Source: Symbiodinium natans
Taxonomy: Eukaryota; Sar; Dinophyceae; Suessiales; Symbiodiniaceae
Direction: 5' to 3'
Assembly (NCBI GenBank): GCA_905221605.1
Contig: CAJNDS010002587.1
Span: 100,001-164,000 of the forward strand
Length of the DNA: 64,000 bases
Shown: positions 33,337 through 43,713 of the stretch, in pieces
How the letters are laid out: each line of letters starts with the position of its first letter
Position numbering within the stretch: position 1 is the stretch's first letter
Program-made: the position numbers and the translations under genes
Notes under the pieces: model-generated
Databases searched by the model: none
What the model was told of the DNA's origin: nothing
Seen by the model: only the letters and a program-made list of their open reading frames with translations

Positions 33337-34870
33337 AGAGTTCAAGGCACAGTGGTGGAGGAGTTCAACATGATGGCCAGAGGAATAAAACCCGTGTCTA
33401 CAAAAGGAGTAAAAACTGCATTTATTGGCTAGGTAAGGTTCCCTACAACCCTGAACACTCAAGCTAAACACTCGAACCCTAAAAAGTTTAAACCATGAAC
33501 CCTAAACCCTAAAAACCAGAAAACCCTGAACCCCCCCTCCCCCCCCCCAAAAAAAAAAAGAAACCCTAAACCCTGGAGCCCCGAACCCTAAACCCTGAAA
33601 CCCTGAACCCTGAACACTAACACCAAAAACCCTGAACCCCAAACAGCCTCATGACCAATATAGGGGCCTTAATAATTAGAGGGTTTGGGGGGGTTATTAG
33701 AGTATAAACATATATAAACATATATAAACATATATAAACATATATAAACATATATAAGCATATATAAGCATATATAAACATATATAAGCATATATAAACA
33801 TATATAAACATATATAAACATATATAAACATATAGGGACCACAAGATATTATTAGAAATTATTCCGACCCCCCATATTAATGTTCTTGGCCTGCCGTGCG
33901 CCCCCCCGCCAGGCCCCTCACGGACCCGGCAAAAGGAACGGGAAAGCATGATGGACATGAACGCCGAGGGTTTAGGGTTTAGGGTTTAGGGTTTAGGGTT
34001 TAGGGTTTAGGGTTTAGGGTTTAGGGTTTAGGGTTTGGGGTTTGGGGTTTGGGGTTTAGGGTTTAGGGTTTAGGGTTTAGGGTTTAGAGGGCTTCGACAG
34101 CCCGTGCAAGAATACTCACTCCGGGAATCAAACAAAGAGCTTCTCTGCGGAAGTCTCTGCGAGCATCTGGCGGATCAGATCCAGTGTGGACCTGCAGTTT
34201 GGGGGGTGGTTTAGGGTTTAGAGTTTAGGGTTTAGGGTTTAGGGTTTAGGGTTTAGGGTTTACATCCCCTTTATGTGAGGCAGGGTCTTTGGTGCAAGCA
34301 TCCCCTAAAAGAAGTCCAAACATAGACCCTCATCAAACCTTACAAGGAACCCCACTGTGATAATATGAAGACTTTCCTGCCGAGCCTTGGGAACGGCCGG
34401 ATTAACGATGGGAACGGCCGGATAAAAGGGACTACAAATTCTAAACCTGAACCCTAAACCCCAAACCCTAACCCCAAACCCTAAACCCTAAACCCCCAGC
34501 ACGAAGTGTCGGGCTCGCGCCTCTGAGTAAACCAGGAAGCATACTGGCTGGCGGCACTCATCTCAAATCGGTTGGTCCTCGGCTTGTGGGTTTCGGCCCA
34601 AGCAGCCCAATGTCTTCAGCTAAAGCCAAAACCCTCACACCCTAAACCCCAAACCCTAAACCCTAAACCCTAAACCCTGAACCCTGAACCCTATAGCCCT
34701 AAACCCTAAACCCTTTGAAATAGCACAAAGCCCCACCCCCCCCCCCCCCCCTTCCAAAAAAAAAACAGGTGCGGGCGTGCGGCATGTCCGCAGCGAACTC
34801 GGTTGGGAACCAACCAGAGAGCATCTCGGCTGTTTTCGAGGGCCTTGGATCTCCCTTGAACCCTAAACCC
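33337..34870 (-). CDS. Group of exon-like islands, strand uncertain
   Basis: Islands near 34.8, 34.5, 34.1, 33.9 and 33.35 kb. Minus frames: PSKTAEMLSGWFPTEFAADM; EMSAASQYASWFTQRREPDT; STLDLIRQMLAETSAEKLF; SIMLSRSFCRVREGPGGGAH; DTGFIPLAIMLNSSTT after CTTTTGTAG. Each island is also open on plus (for example EFNMMARGIKPVSTKGVKTA). Splice-like signals favour minus. Unassigned. Confidence 0.35.
33700..33835. repeat. ATATAAACAT tandem repeat
   Basis: About 14 copies of a 10-bp unit CATATATAAA with occasional G. Confidence 0.92.
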
Positions 34871-35404
34871 AGGGTTTGGGGTTTGGGGTCGTTTAGGGTT
34901 CAGGGTTTAGGGTTTAGGGTTTAGGGTTCAGGGTTTAGGGTTTAGGGTTTAGGGTTAGGGTTTAGGGTTTAGGGTTTAGGGTTTAGGGTTTAGGGTTTAG
35001 GGTCTAGGGTCTAGGGTCTAGGGTTTAGGGTTTAGGGTTTAGGGTTTAGGGTTTAGGGTTTAGGGTTTAGGGTTTAGGGTTTCGGGTCTAACAGGCTTGA
35101 GGGTGTGCGTTTGATGTTTAGGCTTTGCCCCAAACTGTACGAACCCTCACGAGAATGCTGCTTGGGCTTATAAGAGAACAGGAGCGGGGAAAAGGGTAAC
35201 GCGAAAACCCAGTACTCGTTTAATAACCAGGGAAGAAAAGTTTAAACTTTGTTAAACCCCAAACCCTTAACCCCAAACCCTGAACCCCAAACCCTAAACC
35301 CCAAACCCTACACGCCAAACCTAAATACCCTAAACCCTAAACCCCAAACCCTGAACCCCAAACCCTAAACCCTAAACCCTGAACCCTAAACCCTAAACCC
35401 TAAC

Positions 35405-36150
35405 CTGTGTTTGGCCAAGCAAGGCCAGGAAGCAGACTGGAGCGGAAGGTCTTCGAAGGGAAAACCACATTCCACCTCAGAGATCAGCGACTGCAACGTG
35501 GTGTAGTGGGGTTTAGGGTTTAGGGTTTAGGGTTTAGGGTTTAGGGTTTAGGGTTTAGGGTTTAGGGTTTAGGGTTTAGGGTTTAGGGTTTAGGGTTTAG
35601 GCTTTGGGGTTTAGGGTTTAGGGTTTAGGGTTTAGGGTTTAGGGTTTAGGGTTTAGGGTTTAGGGTTTCAGCTCTCAAAATGGTCCCTTTTTGGGGTACC
35701 CGAAATATTATTGGCCGGCTTAAAAATAGTAGCCTCAAGAGGGAACCCGAATTTGGAGGAGTGACCATTTAAGCCTATCTCTCCTGTGGCTGTTAAAGAA
35801 ACCTCAGAGCCCCGCCTGTTGCTGAGTTAGGGCCTAAGCCCTCAAACCCTAAACCCTAAATCCTAAATCCTAACCCTAAACCCGAAATCCTGTCTCTGGG
35901 GGTAGGTTAGGATCACATGCAAAGTTTGGTGGCTCAGAAGGGAATTTCCCACTGACATAGGCTTTAGGTTTAGGCTTGCAGGGTTCAGGGCTCAGGGTTC
36001 TTGGGGTTCTTGAGGTTCTTGGGTTTTGGGGCTTTGGTTTAGGGCTCGAGGTTTTTGCGTTCAGGGTTTGGACTTGAACTTGCGTCTTCCACTTGGACCG
36101 TATGGAAAGTTCTCTCTGCTGCGGTCCCTCTATGGTCATCACAAACACAG
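35405..36150 (-). CDS. Two exon-like islands, unassigned
   Basis: Minus frames AAVFVMTIEGPQQRELSIRS then KWKTQV after CCCTGTTACAG (about 36,070-36,146), and YTTLQSLISEVECGFPFEDL then PLQSASWPCLAKH (about 35,405-35,508). The second island is open on both strands. Confidence 0.38.
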
Positions 36151-36996
36151 CGGCCTGTAACAGGGACCAAACGAACCGAGCAATCAAAAGGGTCGAGGGC
36201 CTGGGGTTTAGGGTTCCGCGTCAGGGTCTACAACTATACTCCCCTTAAAACCTTAGTGCCAATATGTGCAATATTGCCTTGTGGTTTTTATCAACAAAGC
36301 ACAAATTTAAGCTTACTAACAAAACATCAATTAAACCCTAAGGGGCTATCGCTCTAACGGTGGGGTCCTGGCAGACCAAGGCACACAATGTCCACCTGCC
36401 AGCCCCCCTGGATCCCAAGAACCTCGTTGTCCACGACGCTGTAGCCTGGGGGCAACAGGACTCGCCCATGTACCCGCAAGCCCGAAACCCTGAACACCTA
36501 CAGCCTGAACCCCCCCCCCCAAAAAAAAAATGTGGTAACAGCACGAATTTAGAAAAGAAACATAAGCCCTAAGCCCTCAACCCTAAACAGCCCGAAGCCC
36601 GAAACCCCCGAAACCAGCTCACTCCCTGAGTTTAGGGTTTAGGGTTTAGGGTTTAGGTTTTAGGTTTTAGGGTTTAGGGTTTAGGGTTTAGGGTTGAGAC
36701 CCTGAGCCGCTTTGTGGGTGCTTCTGAGAGCTAAGGGCTTCGGCTTTAGGGCTTAGAGATCCACTCTTCGAAGCCCGAAACTTCGGAAAGACTCCCACGC
36801 CCCCTAACCCACCCTCCTTAAGGGTTTAGGGTTCTGGATTGTTTAGGGTCTGTAGGCTATAGGGCTTAGGGCTTAGGGTTTAGGGTTTAGGGTTTAGGGT
36901 TTAGAGAACAACACAAAAATTAGAACTTAACCCTAACCACCCCACCACCCCCCCCCCCATCTTACCCCCAGCCCCATAACACAAGACCCTATAGCT

Positions 36997-37092
36997 TGGG
37001 ATGTTCCCCCTTATACCAACAGTCCTTAATGGGGATTATACTAGGGGGTACGATAATCCCTGTTAAGGCATGTTCGTATGAGGGGGAACATA
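36997..37092. mobile_element. Family C element (TGGGATGTTCCCCCTTATAC)
   Basis: Inverted ends TTGGGATGTTCCCCCTTATA and ATGAGGGGGAACATAA, with the core CAGTCCTTAATGGGGATTAT paired with ATAATCCCTGTTAAGGC. About 96 bp. Confidence 0.8.
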
Positions 37093-37298
37093 ACCTATAG
37101 TCCTACCACCTCAACCTGCCCTTCGACCCCTTCACCTCTCTGAAGCCCTGGAGCCCAGGCCCAAAAGCCCAAAAGCCCTGAAGAACCCTACAGCCCTAAG
37201 CCCTAAGCCCAAAACACCCAAAGCCCTCCACCCCAACAGCCCCGAAGCCCTAAGAGCCTTTTTGAGCCCTAGAAAACCCTCAACAGCCCTCAAAAGCC

Positions 37299-37425
37299 CT
37301 AAACCCTAAACCCTAAACCCTAAACCCTAAACCCTAAACCCTAAACCCTAAACCCTAAACCCTAAACCCTAAACCCTAAACCCTAAACCCTAAACCCTAA
37401 ACCCTAAACCCTAAACCCTAACCCA
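37299..37425. repeat. CCCTAAA array
   Basis: About 18 units in a gene-poor, CCCTAA-rich stretch (37.1-37.5 kb) with degenerate copies around it. Confidence 0.95.
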
Positions 37426-37499
37426 AAAGCCCTCTCGAAAGCTCTAAACCCTAAACCCTAAACCCAAAGGCCCTCAAAAGGCCCTGACAAGGCCCTCAA

Positions 37500-37565
37500 C
37501 AGCCAAGACGCGCCCCTTGAACACCGCGGTCTCATTGGCTCGCCAGGCCTGGAGGGCGGGGGGCT
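37500..37565 (-). CDS. Exon-like island, unassigned
   Basis: Minus frame PALQAWRANETAVFKGRVLA, between long CCCTAAA and TTTAGGG arrays. Confidence 0.42.
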
Positions 37566-38659
37566 TACGTAGGGTTTAGGGTTTCGGGTTTAGGGTTTAG
37601 GGTTTAGGGTTTCGGGTTCAGGGTTTCGGGTTTAGGGTTTCGGGTTTAGGGCTTGGAGGGCATTTTTTGGGTGGTTGAGGGCCTGGGGCTCAGGACTTTA
37701 GGAGGGTTTGCGGGATTCACGCGGCTCAGGGGGTTCGACGGGCTTTTGGTGGAGCTTCTGGATCTTTAGGAGAGCTTTTGGGGCTTCGGAAATCTGGTTC
37801 GGGGCTTGTAGGCTGCTGAAACCTTAACAAGTGGGTTTAGGGTTTAGGGTTTAGGGAATCGGGTTTAGGGTTTAGGGTTTAGGGTTTAGGGTTTCGGGTT
37901 TAGGGTTTAGGGTTTAGGGTTTAGGGTTTAGGTCAAGTGTTTAAAGTTTGTCCTTGGGAGTGGTGTGGGTTCAGACATTGGTGCTTCTGGGGACATGCGG
38001 GCCAACACACTCAACGCTAAAGCCCTAAATCCTGAACGAAACCAGATCCCCTAAACTCCTAAAGCCCCCTACACCCCAAACCCTAAACCCTAAAACCCTA
38101 AACCCTAAACCCTAAACCCTAAGCCCTAAACCCCAAACCCTAAACACTAAACCCTAAACCCTAAACCCTAAACCCACCCTAAACCCTGAACCCCAAAACC
38201 TAAAACCGCTTTGATGACAGCGATTGGGCTCAGGCTCGGGAATCCCGTAAGCCCACAGCCGCCGCTTACAAACTCTACCAGCCCGGCAAATCCTGTAAAT
38301 CCTTAAACCCTATAACCGAGACCCAACGTAGCAAAGGAGGAAAACCCTTTGTGGGTTTAAATGGGCTTCTCAGGGAACCTAAACCCCAAAAAGGGAATAA
38401 GGGCCTACTCTGGGTCCTCGTAACGCATACACGTATGCATACCAAAAACACATGACCTACAAACATCTATGCCATACACCATAAAGACCGCAAACACCAC
38501 AAACCCGGCAAAAGCCCCCATCAACCCTCTAAACCCTGCAAGCCCTACAAGTACCCATAACAACCCAAACAGCCCCATAAACCCTAAACCCTAAACCCTA
38601 AACCCTAAACCCTAAACTAGGCTTTAGAGTAGGACTTGGGGGGGGGGGGGGGGGGGGTT

Positions 38660-38745
38660 CAGTTCCGGGGATGCCCTGCTGGCGCTGCCTCTGTAACCTG
38701 CGACCAGAAGTCGGGGAACCTCGTGGTTGTCAGGATTCCCTAAAC
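38660..38745 (-). CDS. Exon-like island, unassigned
   Basis: Minus frame ILTTTRFPDFWSQVTEAAPA then GHPRN, next to a poly-G tract, just after the phospholipase stop. It may be the first exon of the next gene or 3' sequence. Confidence 0.35.
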
Positions 38746-38924
38746 CCTAAACCCTAAACCCTAAACCCTAAACCCTAAACCCTAAACCCTAAACCCTAAA
38801 CCCTAAACCCTAAACCATATATATATATATCTATTTTTCTTTATATGTACATATTTAGTTAGAAGCATTTCCACACTCTGTTGTGATGTTATTTATGCCA
38901 AATCAGGAAACCCAAAAAGTTTAA

Positions 38925-39046
38925 TTAAAGTTCTTCATCTGTTTGGCGAAAAAAGACAGCATCTGGGTTGGAAAACCGGCCGTTAAGGTGCAGAGGATAA
39001 GGTTGCGTGGAGTGATGGGATTCGTACTCACTTTTCAGCTCCTTCA
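38925..39046 (-). CDS. Phospholipase terminal exon
   Basis: Frame LKSEYESHHSTQPYPLHLNG, RFSNPDAVFFRQTDEEL, stop TAA. An in-frame TAG upstream means the acceptor lies within about 40 nt of the start given. The preceding intron contains a long GAA-rich (CTT on plus) tract. Confidence 0.7.
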
Positions 39047-39773
39047 CTCCCACACAGCTTCGCAGCTACGTCCGCTTCGTGTTTTTGTCTTACTATTCTT
39101 CTTATTATTCTTCTACTACTTCTACTTTTTCTTCCTATTACTATTCTTGTTATTCCTTCTTCCCCTTCTTCTCATTCCTTCTCCTTCTCCTTCTCATTAT
39201 TATTTTCTTCTTCTTCTATTCTTATTATTCCTTCTTCCCCTTCTTCTCATTCCTTCTCCTTCTTCTTCTTCTTCTTCTTCCTTCTTCTTCTTCTTCCTCT
39301 TCCGCTCCTCCTCGGAGGGCTGAGGAATCGGACCCCGAGCCCCTTCCGTCGACGCAGGGGTTTCTTGTCCGGCTCCCTCCCTCTCTGTCTCTCCCCCTAA
39401 GCCCTAACCGGAAACGTTACACCCCAAGCCCGAAACCCTAAACCTATAGGCCTCTGAACCTTGAGCCCTGCGAGCCCGGAACCCAAACCTCAAGAGCCCT
39501 GTCAGGGCCCCTGACTCGGATGGCTCGAAGACCGTCAAGGTGCCAGCCTTCCAAAAGAAGTTTTCCCAAAAGTGGGGGAAGACCCCAAAAACCCAAAACT
39601 CAAAACCCAAAACCCTAAACCCTAAACCCGATGGGCTTCGGGCTTTCGGGGCCCAGGGGGGGTGCCCCACGCGGGTTTGGGGGGGAAGTTTTCCGCATAA
39701 GAACGGGTGGGGGAGGGCATCTGCTGGGCTCCTCAGGATCCCTCTGTAGGGTTTAGGGTTTAGGGTTTAGGGT

Positions 39774-39867
<94 letters not shown>

Positions 39868-42800
39868 AGGCTTTAGGGTTTAGGGTAACCCCTAAGCAAC
39901 TTAACCTGATTCTTCAATACAGACCTACAGTACTCCAGATCAGTGTCCCTCCGACGAAGCCTGAGGGTTCTGCCTCCCCCCAAACCCCAAACCCCAAACC
40001 CCAAACACCAAACCCCAAACCCCAAACCCCAAACCCCAAACCCGACACCCCAAACCCCAAACCCCAAACCCCAAACCGCAAACCCCAAACCCCAAACCCT
40101 AACCCCTAAACCCTACACTCGGGGTTGAGGGAATTTTCAGATCGCCTTCATCTTTGGGTTCGACGCGCCCGGCGGATTCGGAGGGTTGAGGCAGCCAGGC
40201 TGACCCCAGGCCGCCAGCAGGTACCTCGGCAAAGTAGTGGGGTTTAGGGTTTATAGGGTTTTAGGGTTTATAGGGTTTTGGGTTTAGGGTTTATAGGGTT
40301 TAGATGGTTTATAGGGTTTATAGGGTATATAGGGTTTATAGGGTTTATAGGGTTTAGAAGGTTTATAGGGTTTATAGGGTTTATAGGGTTTAGGGTTTAG
40401 GGCTGCCCCCCACCAACGCTCCAACATATTTCCCTCTACTCTGCTGTGCACGAAACAATCCTAAGAATACTTCGCATGACGGAAGTTGGGTATATGGGCA
40501 TTTCCAAATTTAGGGGGTACCCCAAACCTGCCAGCTAAAACGAGATGCCCCTGGTTATAGCACCCCCCCCGCCCCCCCCCCCCCCCCCCCCCCCCCACCC
40601 CCCTCCCCCACAACCCCCCCCCCCCCCCCCCCCCCCCAACCCCCCCCCCCCCAACCCCCCCCCCCCCCCAACCCCCCCCCCCACCAAAGAAGGGACCCCC
40701 CAAACTGTGCAGAACCCTAAATTCGGACGCACGCCCCACCCCCCAATATTCTTATGGTTCTTTGGACCAGCAAGACGCGTCGACGCACTGCAAGCATTAC
40801 AGGGGCTTAGGGTTTAGGATGTGCTTTAGGGTTTAGGGTTTAGGGTTTAGGGTTTAGGGTTTAGGGTTTAGGGTTTAGGGTTTAGGGTTTGGGGTTTAGG
40901 GTTTAGGGTTTGGGGTTTAGGGTTTAGGGTTTAGGGTTTAGGGTTAGGGTTTAGGGTTTAGGGTTTAGGGCTTAGGGTTCACGATGTGCGTTTCTTCAAT
41001 CACACAAACCTGATCCAGGATGCGTCATCTCACACAGGTCGTTGTGGATGGCACCGCTGGTGAAGATGGCGATCTTCCTTGGGATGCTGTCAACGACACT
41101 TGGGGTTTAGGGTTTAGGGTTTAGGGTTTAGGGTTTTGGGATTTGGGTTTTGGGTATTGGGTATTGGGTTTAGGGTTTAGGGTTTAGGGCAACAAATCTG
41201 GGAGCAAGAGTGGCTTTCGTGGGTCTTCTTCGGGGGGGGAAGGGGGTCTTCGGACGTGGGAAGCCCTTGGAAAAAACCCTCAAACCCAAAACCCTTTCCA
41301 CCGAGGCTTGCGGACAGCCTTTGAGGGCAACCTCAAAAGGGCGGAGGAACTCCAAAAAAAAAGCTACTTGGAGGTTCATGAACAGCTAATAAGCAAGGAT
41401 ATGTAAGTATGGTAACTGTACATAGAACCCCACTTCGGGCACGTTTAAGTACCCATGAACCTCCAAGTAGTGAAGGGGATGTTTCGCGGCCAGGCCCTGG
41501 CTATCAGTTTGGCTTCCGTGTTACATTGCCTTCGTCCTGGCAGCCCAGGAAGCAGGGCACCCTTTATGCGGCGTTGCCCACCCCAAACCCCAAACCCTAA
41601 ACCCTAAACCCCAAACCCTAAACCCCAAACCCCAAACCCCAAACCCTAAACCCTAAACCCCAAACCCTAAACCCCAAACCCCAAACCCGACAAACGAACC
41701 CAAATGGCCCCCCAGGCCTTTGTCAGCCCAGCGTCTCGATGCGCCTTCTCAACAGCGGGATGTGGCCGATGTCCTCAGCTCGACTCTAAACACAAATCCA
41801 AACCTTGGGATGCTGCCCCTTAATGCTATCAGTCCTTAATAGGGATTACATTAGGGTTTAGGGTTTAGGGTTTAGGGTGTAGGGTGTAGTTATCAAAAGA
41901 TTATAGTACCCCTTATCATAATCCCGATTAAGGAGCTGTTCGCTCTAGGGGCGGGGGGAGGGGTGGTGTCCTGAATGAGGGTCCCTTTACCCAGGGTTGT
42001 TCTGATTTGGGGGATGAGGGAATTCGGCACCTTATATCCCCCTATATTACCCTTTAAGGGGCTTTTATGGGGTGCCTAATTCCCTCATTCCCTACGCACA
42101 GCCCCGAAGTTCATGAGGGTCACCTTTTTACGCACCTTGTATCCAAGGATCCCTCAGCGGAAGATCCTCAAAGCTTGACTCACTCAGAACAACCCCCACA
42201 TCCTAGAATTCATCGCCTGAATCTTACACACCCTGAACCCAAAACCTTTAGTTGGACAAACGAACCACCCCAAAATTTAGACGCTTACCTGCAAAAGGGA
42301 ACCCTCCCCCTCCCCACCCCCGACTCCCCCCCCAAAAAAAAAGCAATAATAAAGCCGCTAGCTTTTCAGCAGCCGTACCGTAAACCCGAATTTCTTCATG
42401 TGAGGGCGCCAAAAAAGAGACCGCTAAGCCTCAAACCCCAGAGCCTGATAAATCAAAACAAATGGACCCCCAGAAAGGGACCCCAAGACAGAGCAACTAA
42501 ACCATCTTTTGGGGTTTAGGGTTTAGGGTTTAGGGCTTAGGGTTTAGGGTTTAGGGTTTAGGGTTTAGGGTTTAGGGTTTAGGGTTTAGGGTTTAGGGTT
42601 TAGGGTTTAGGGTTTAGGGTTTAGGGTTTAGGGTTTAGGGTTTAGGGTTTAGGGTTTAGGGTTTAGGGTTTAGGGTTTAGGTTTTTTAGGGTTTAGGGTT
42701 TAGGGTTTAGGGTTTAGGGTTTAGGGTTTAGGGTTTAGGGTTTAGGGTTTAGGGTTTAGGGTTTAGGGTTTAGGGTTTAGCCTCCCATGTCTTCAATCCA

Positions 42801-43527
42801 CGGTTCGTCGTAGACCCCAGCATCCCCGACAGCCTCCTCGTGCGTCCTTGCATTCTCGAGGTTCCAGAAGGCTTAGGGATAAGGGTCAAGGGGCTTAGGG
42901 CGTACCGTTTCAAAAACACCCCGCGGTCCGGCCTGGTCATGGGAGGCAGGTTTTTTGGGGGTTTGTAGGGAGGAGGGGGGGGGGGTAGGTAGCCTGCGAC
43001 CCCGCAAAAAAGGCTGAAGATAACATGTTCATCCCCGCCAAGGCTCTGGGGCCTTCAAAGGCTTGTAGGCTACGGGGGTTTACCATCCAGGCGAGAGGTA
43101 TGAGGTTCACCGTGATTAGGAGGAGGGTTTCAGGTTCAGGGTCAAACAGAACCCGAAACACAAAATAAGCCAAAGAAAGAAAGGACCCCAATTAGAAGAA
43201 AAAACCAACCAAAACCCTAACCCTCTCAAACTCAAGTACACAAAACAACCAAAAAAATGGGCCAACCCCCTAAACCCTAAACCCTAAACCCTAAACCCTA
43301 AACCCTAAACCCTAAACCCTAAACCCTATTCCCTATAAACCCTAAACCCTGAACCCTAAACCCTAAACCCTAAGCCTTGAACCGGCCGAGGGTCAGAGGC
43401 ACGCCCTGCGAGTCCAGCGCCTTCGGCTTCAAGTTGCTTCGGGATTTTCGGGTTTTGGTGTGCAGGATCAGGGTTTGAGGCTTCAGGTTTACGGTTAAAC
43501 CCTACACCCTAAGGGTTAAGGGAAGGT

Positions 43528-43615
<88 letters not shown>

Positions 43616-43625
43616 GGTTGCGGGT

Positions 43626-43713
<88 letters not shown>

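Noticed and set aside
35876-36187. A 103-codon minus frame taken as one exon with a signal peptide
   Set aside because: Its first codon is TTG, not ATG, and the middle is telomere-like repeat (SSPKPKPQNPRTSRTPRT). Only the part after CCCTGTTACAG looks like an exon.
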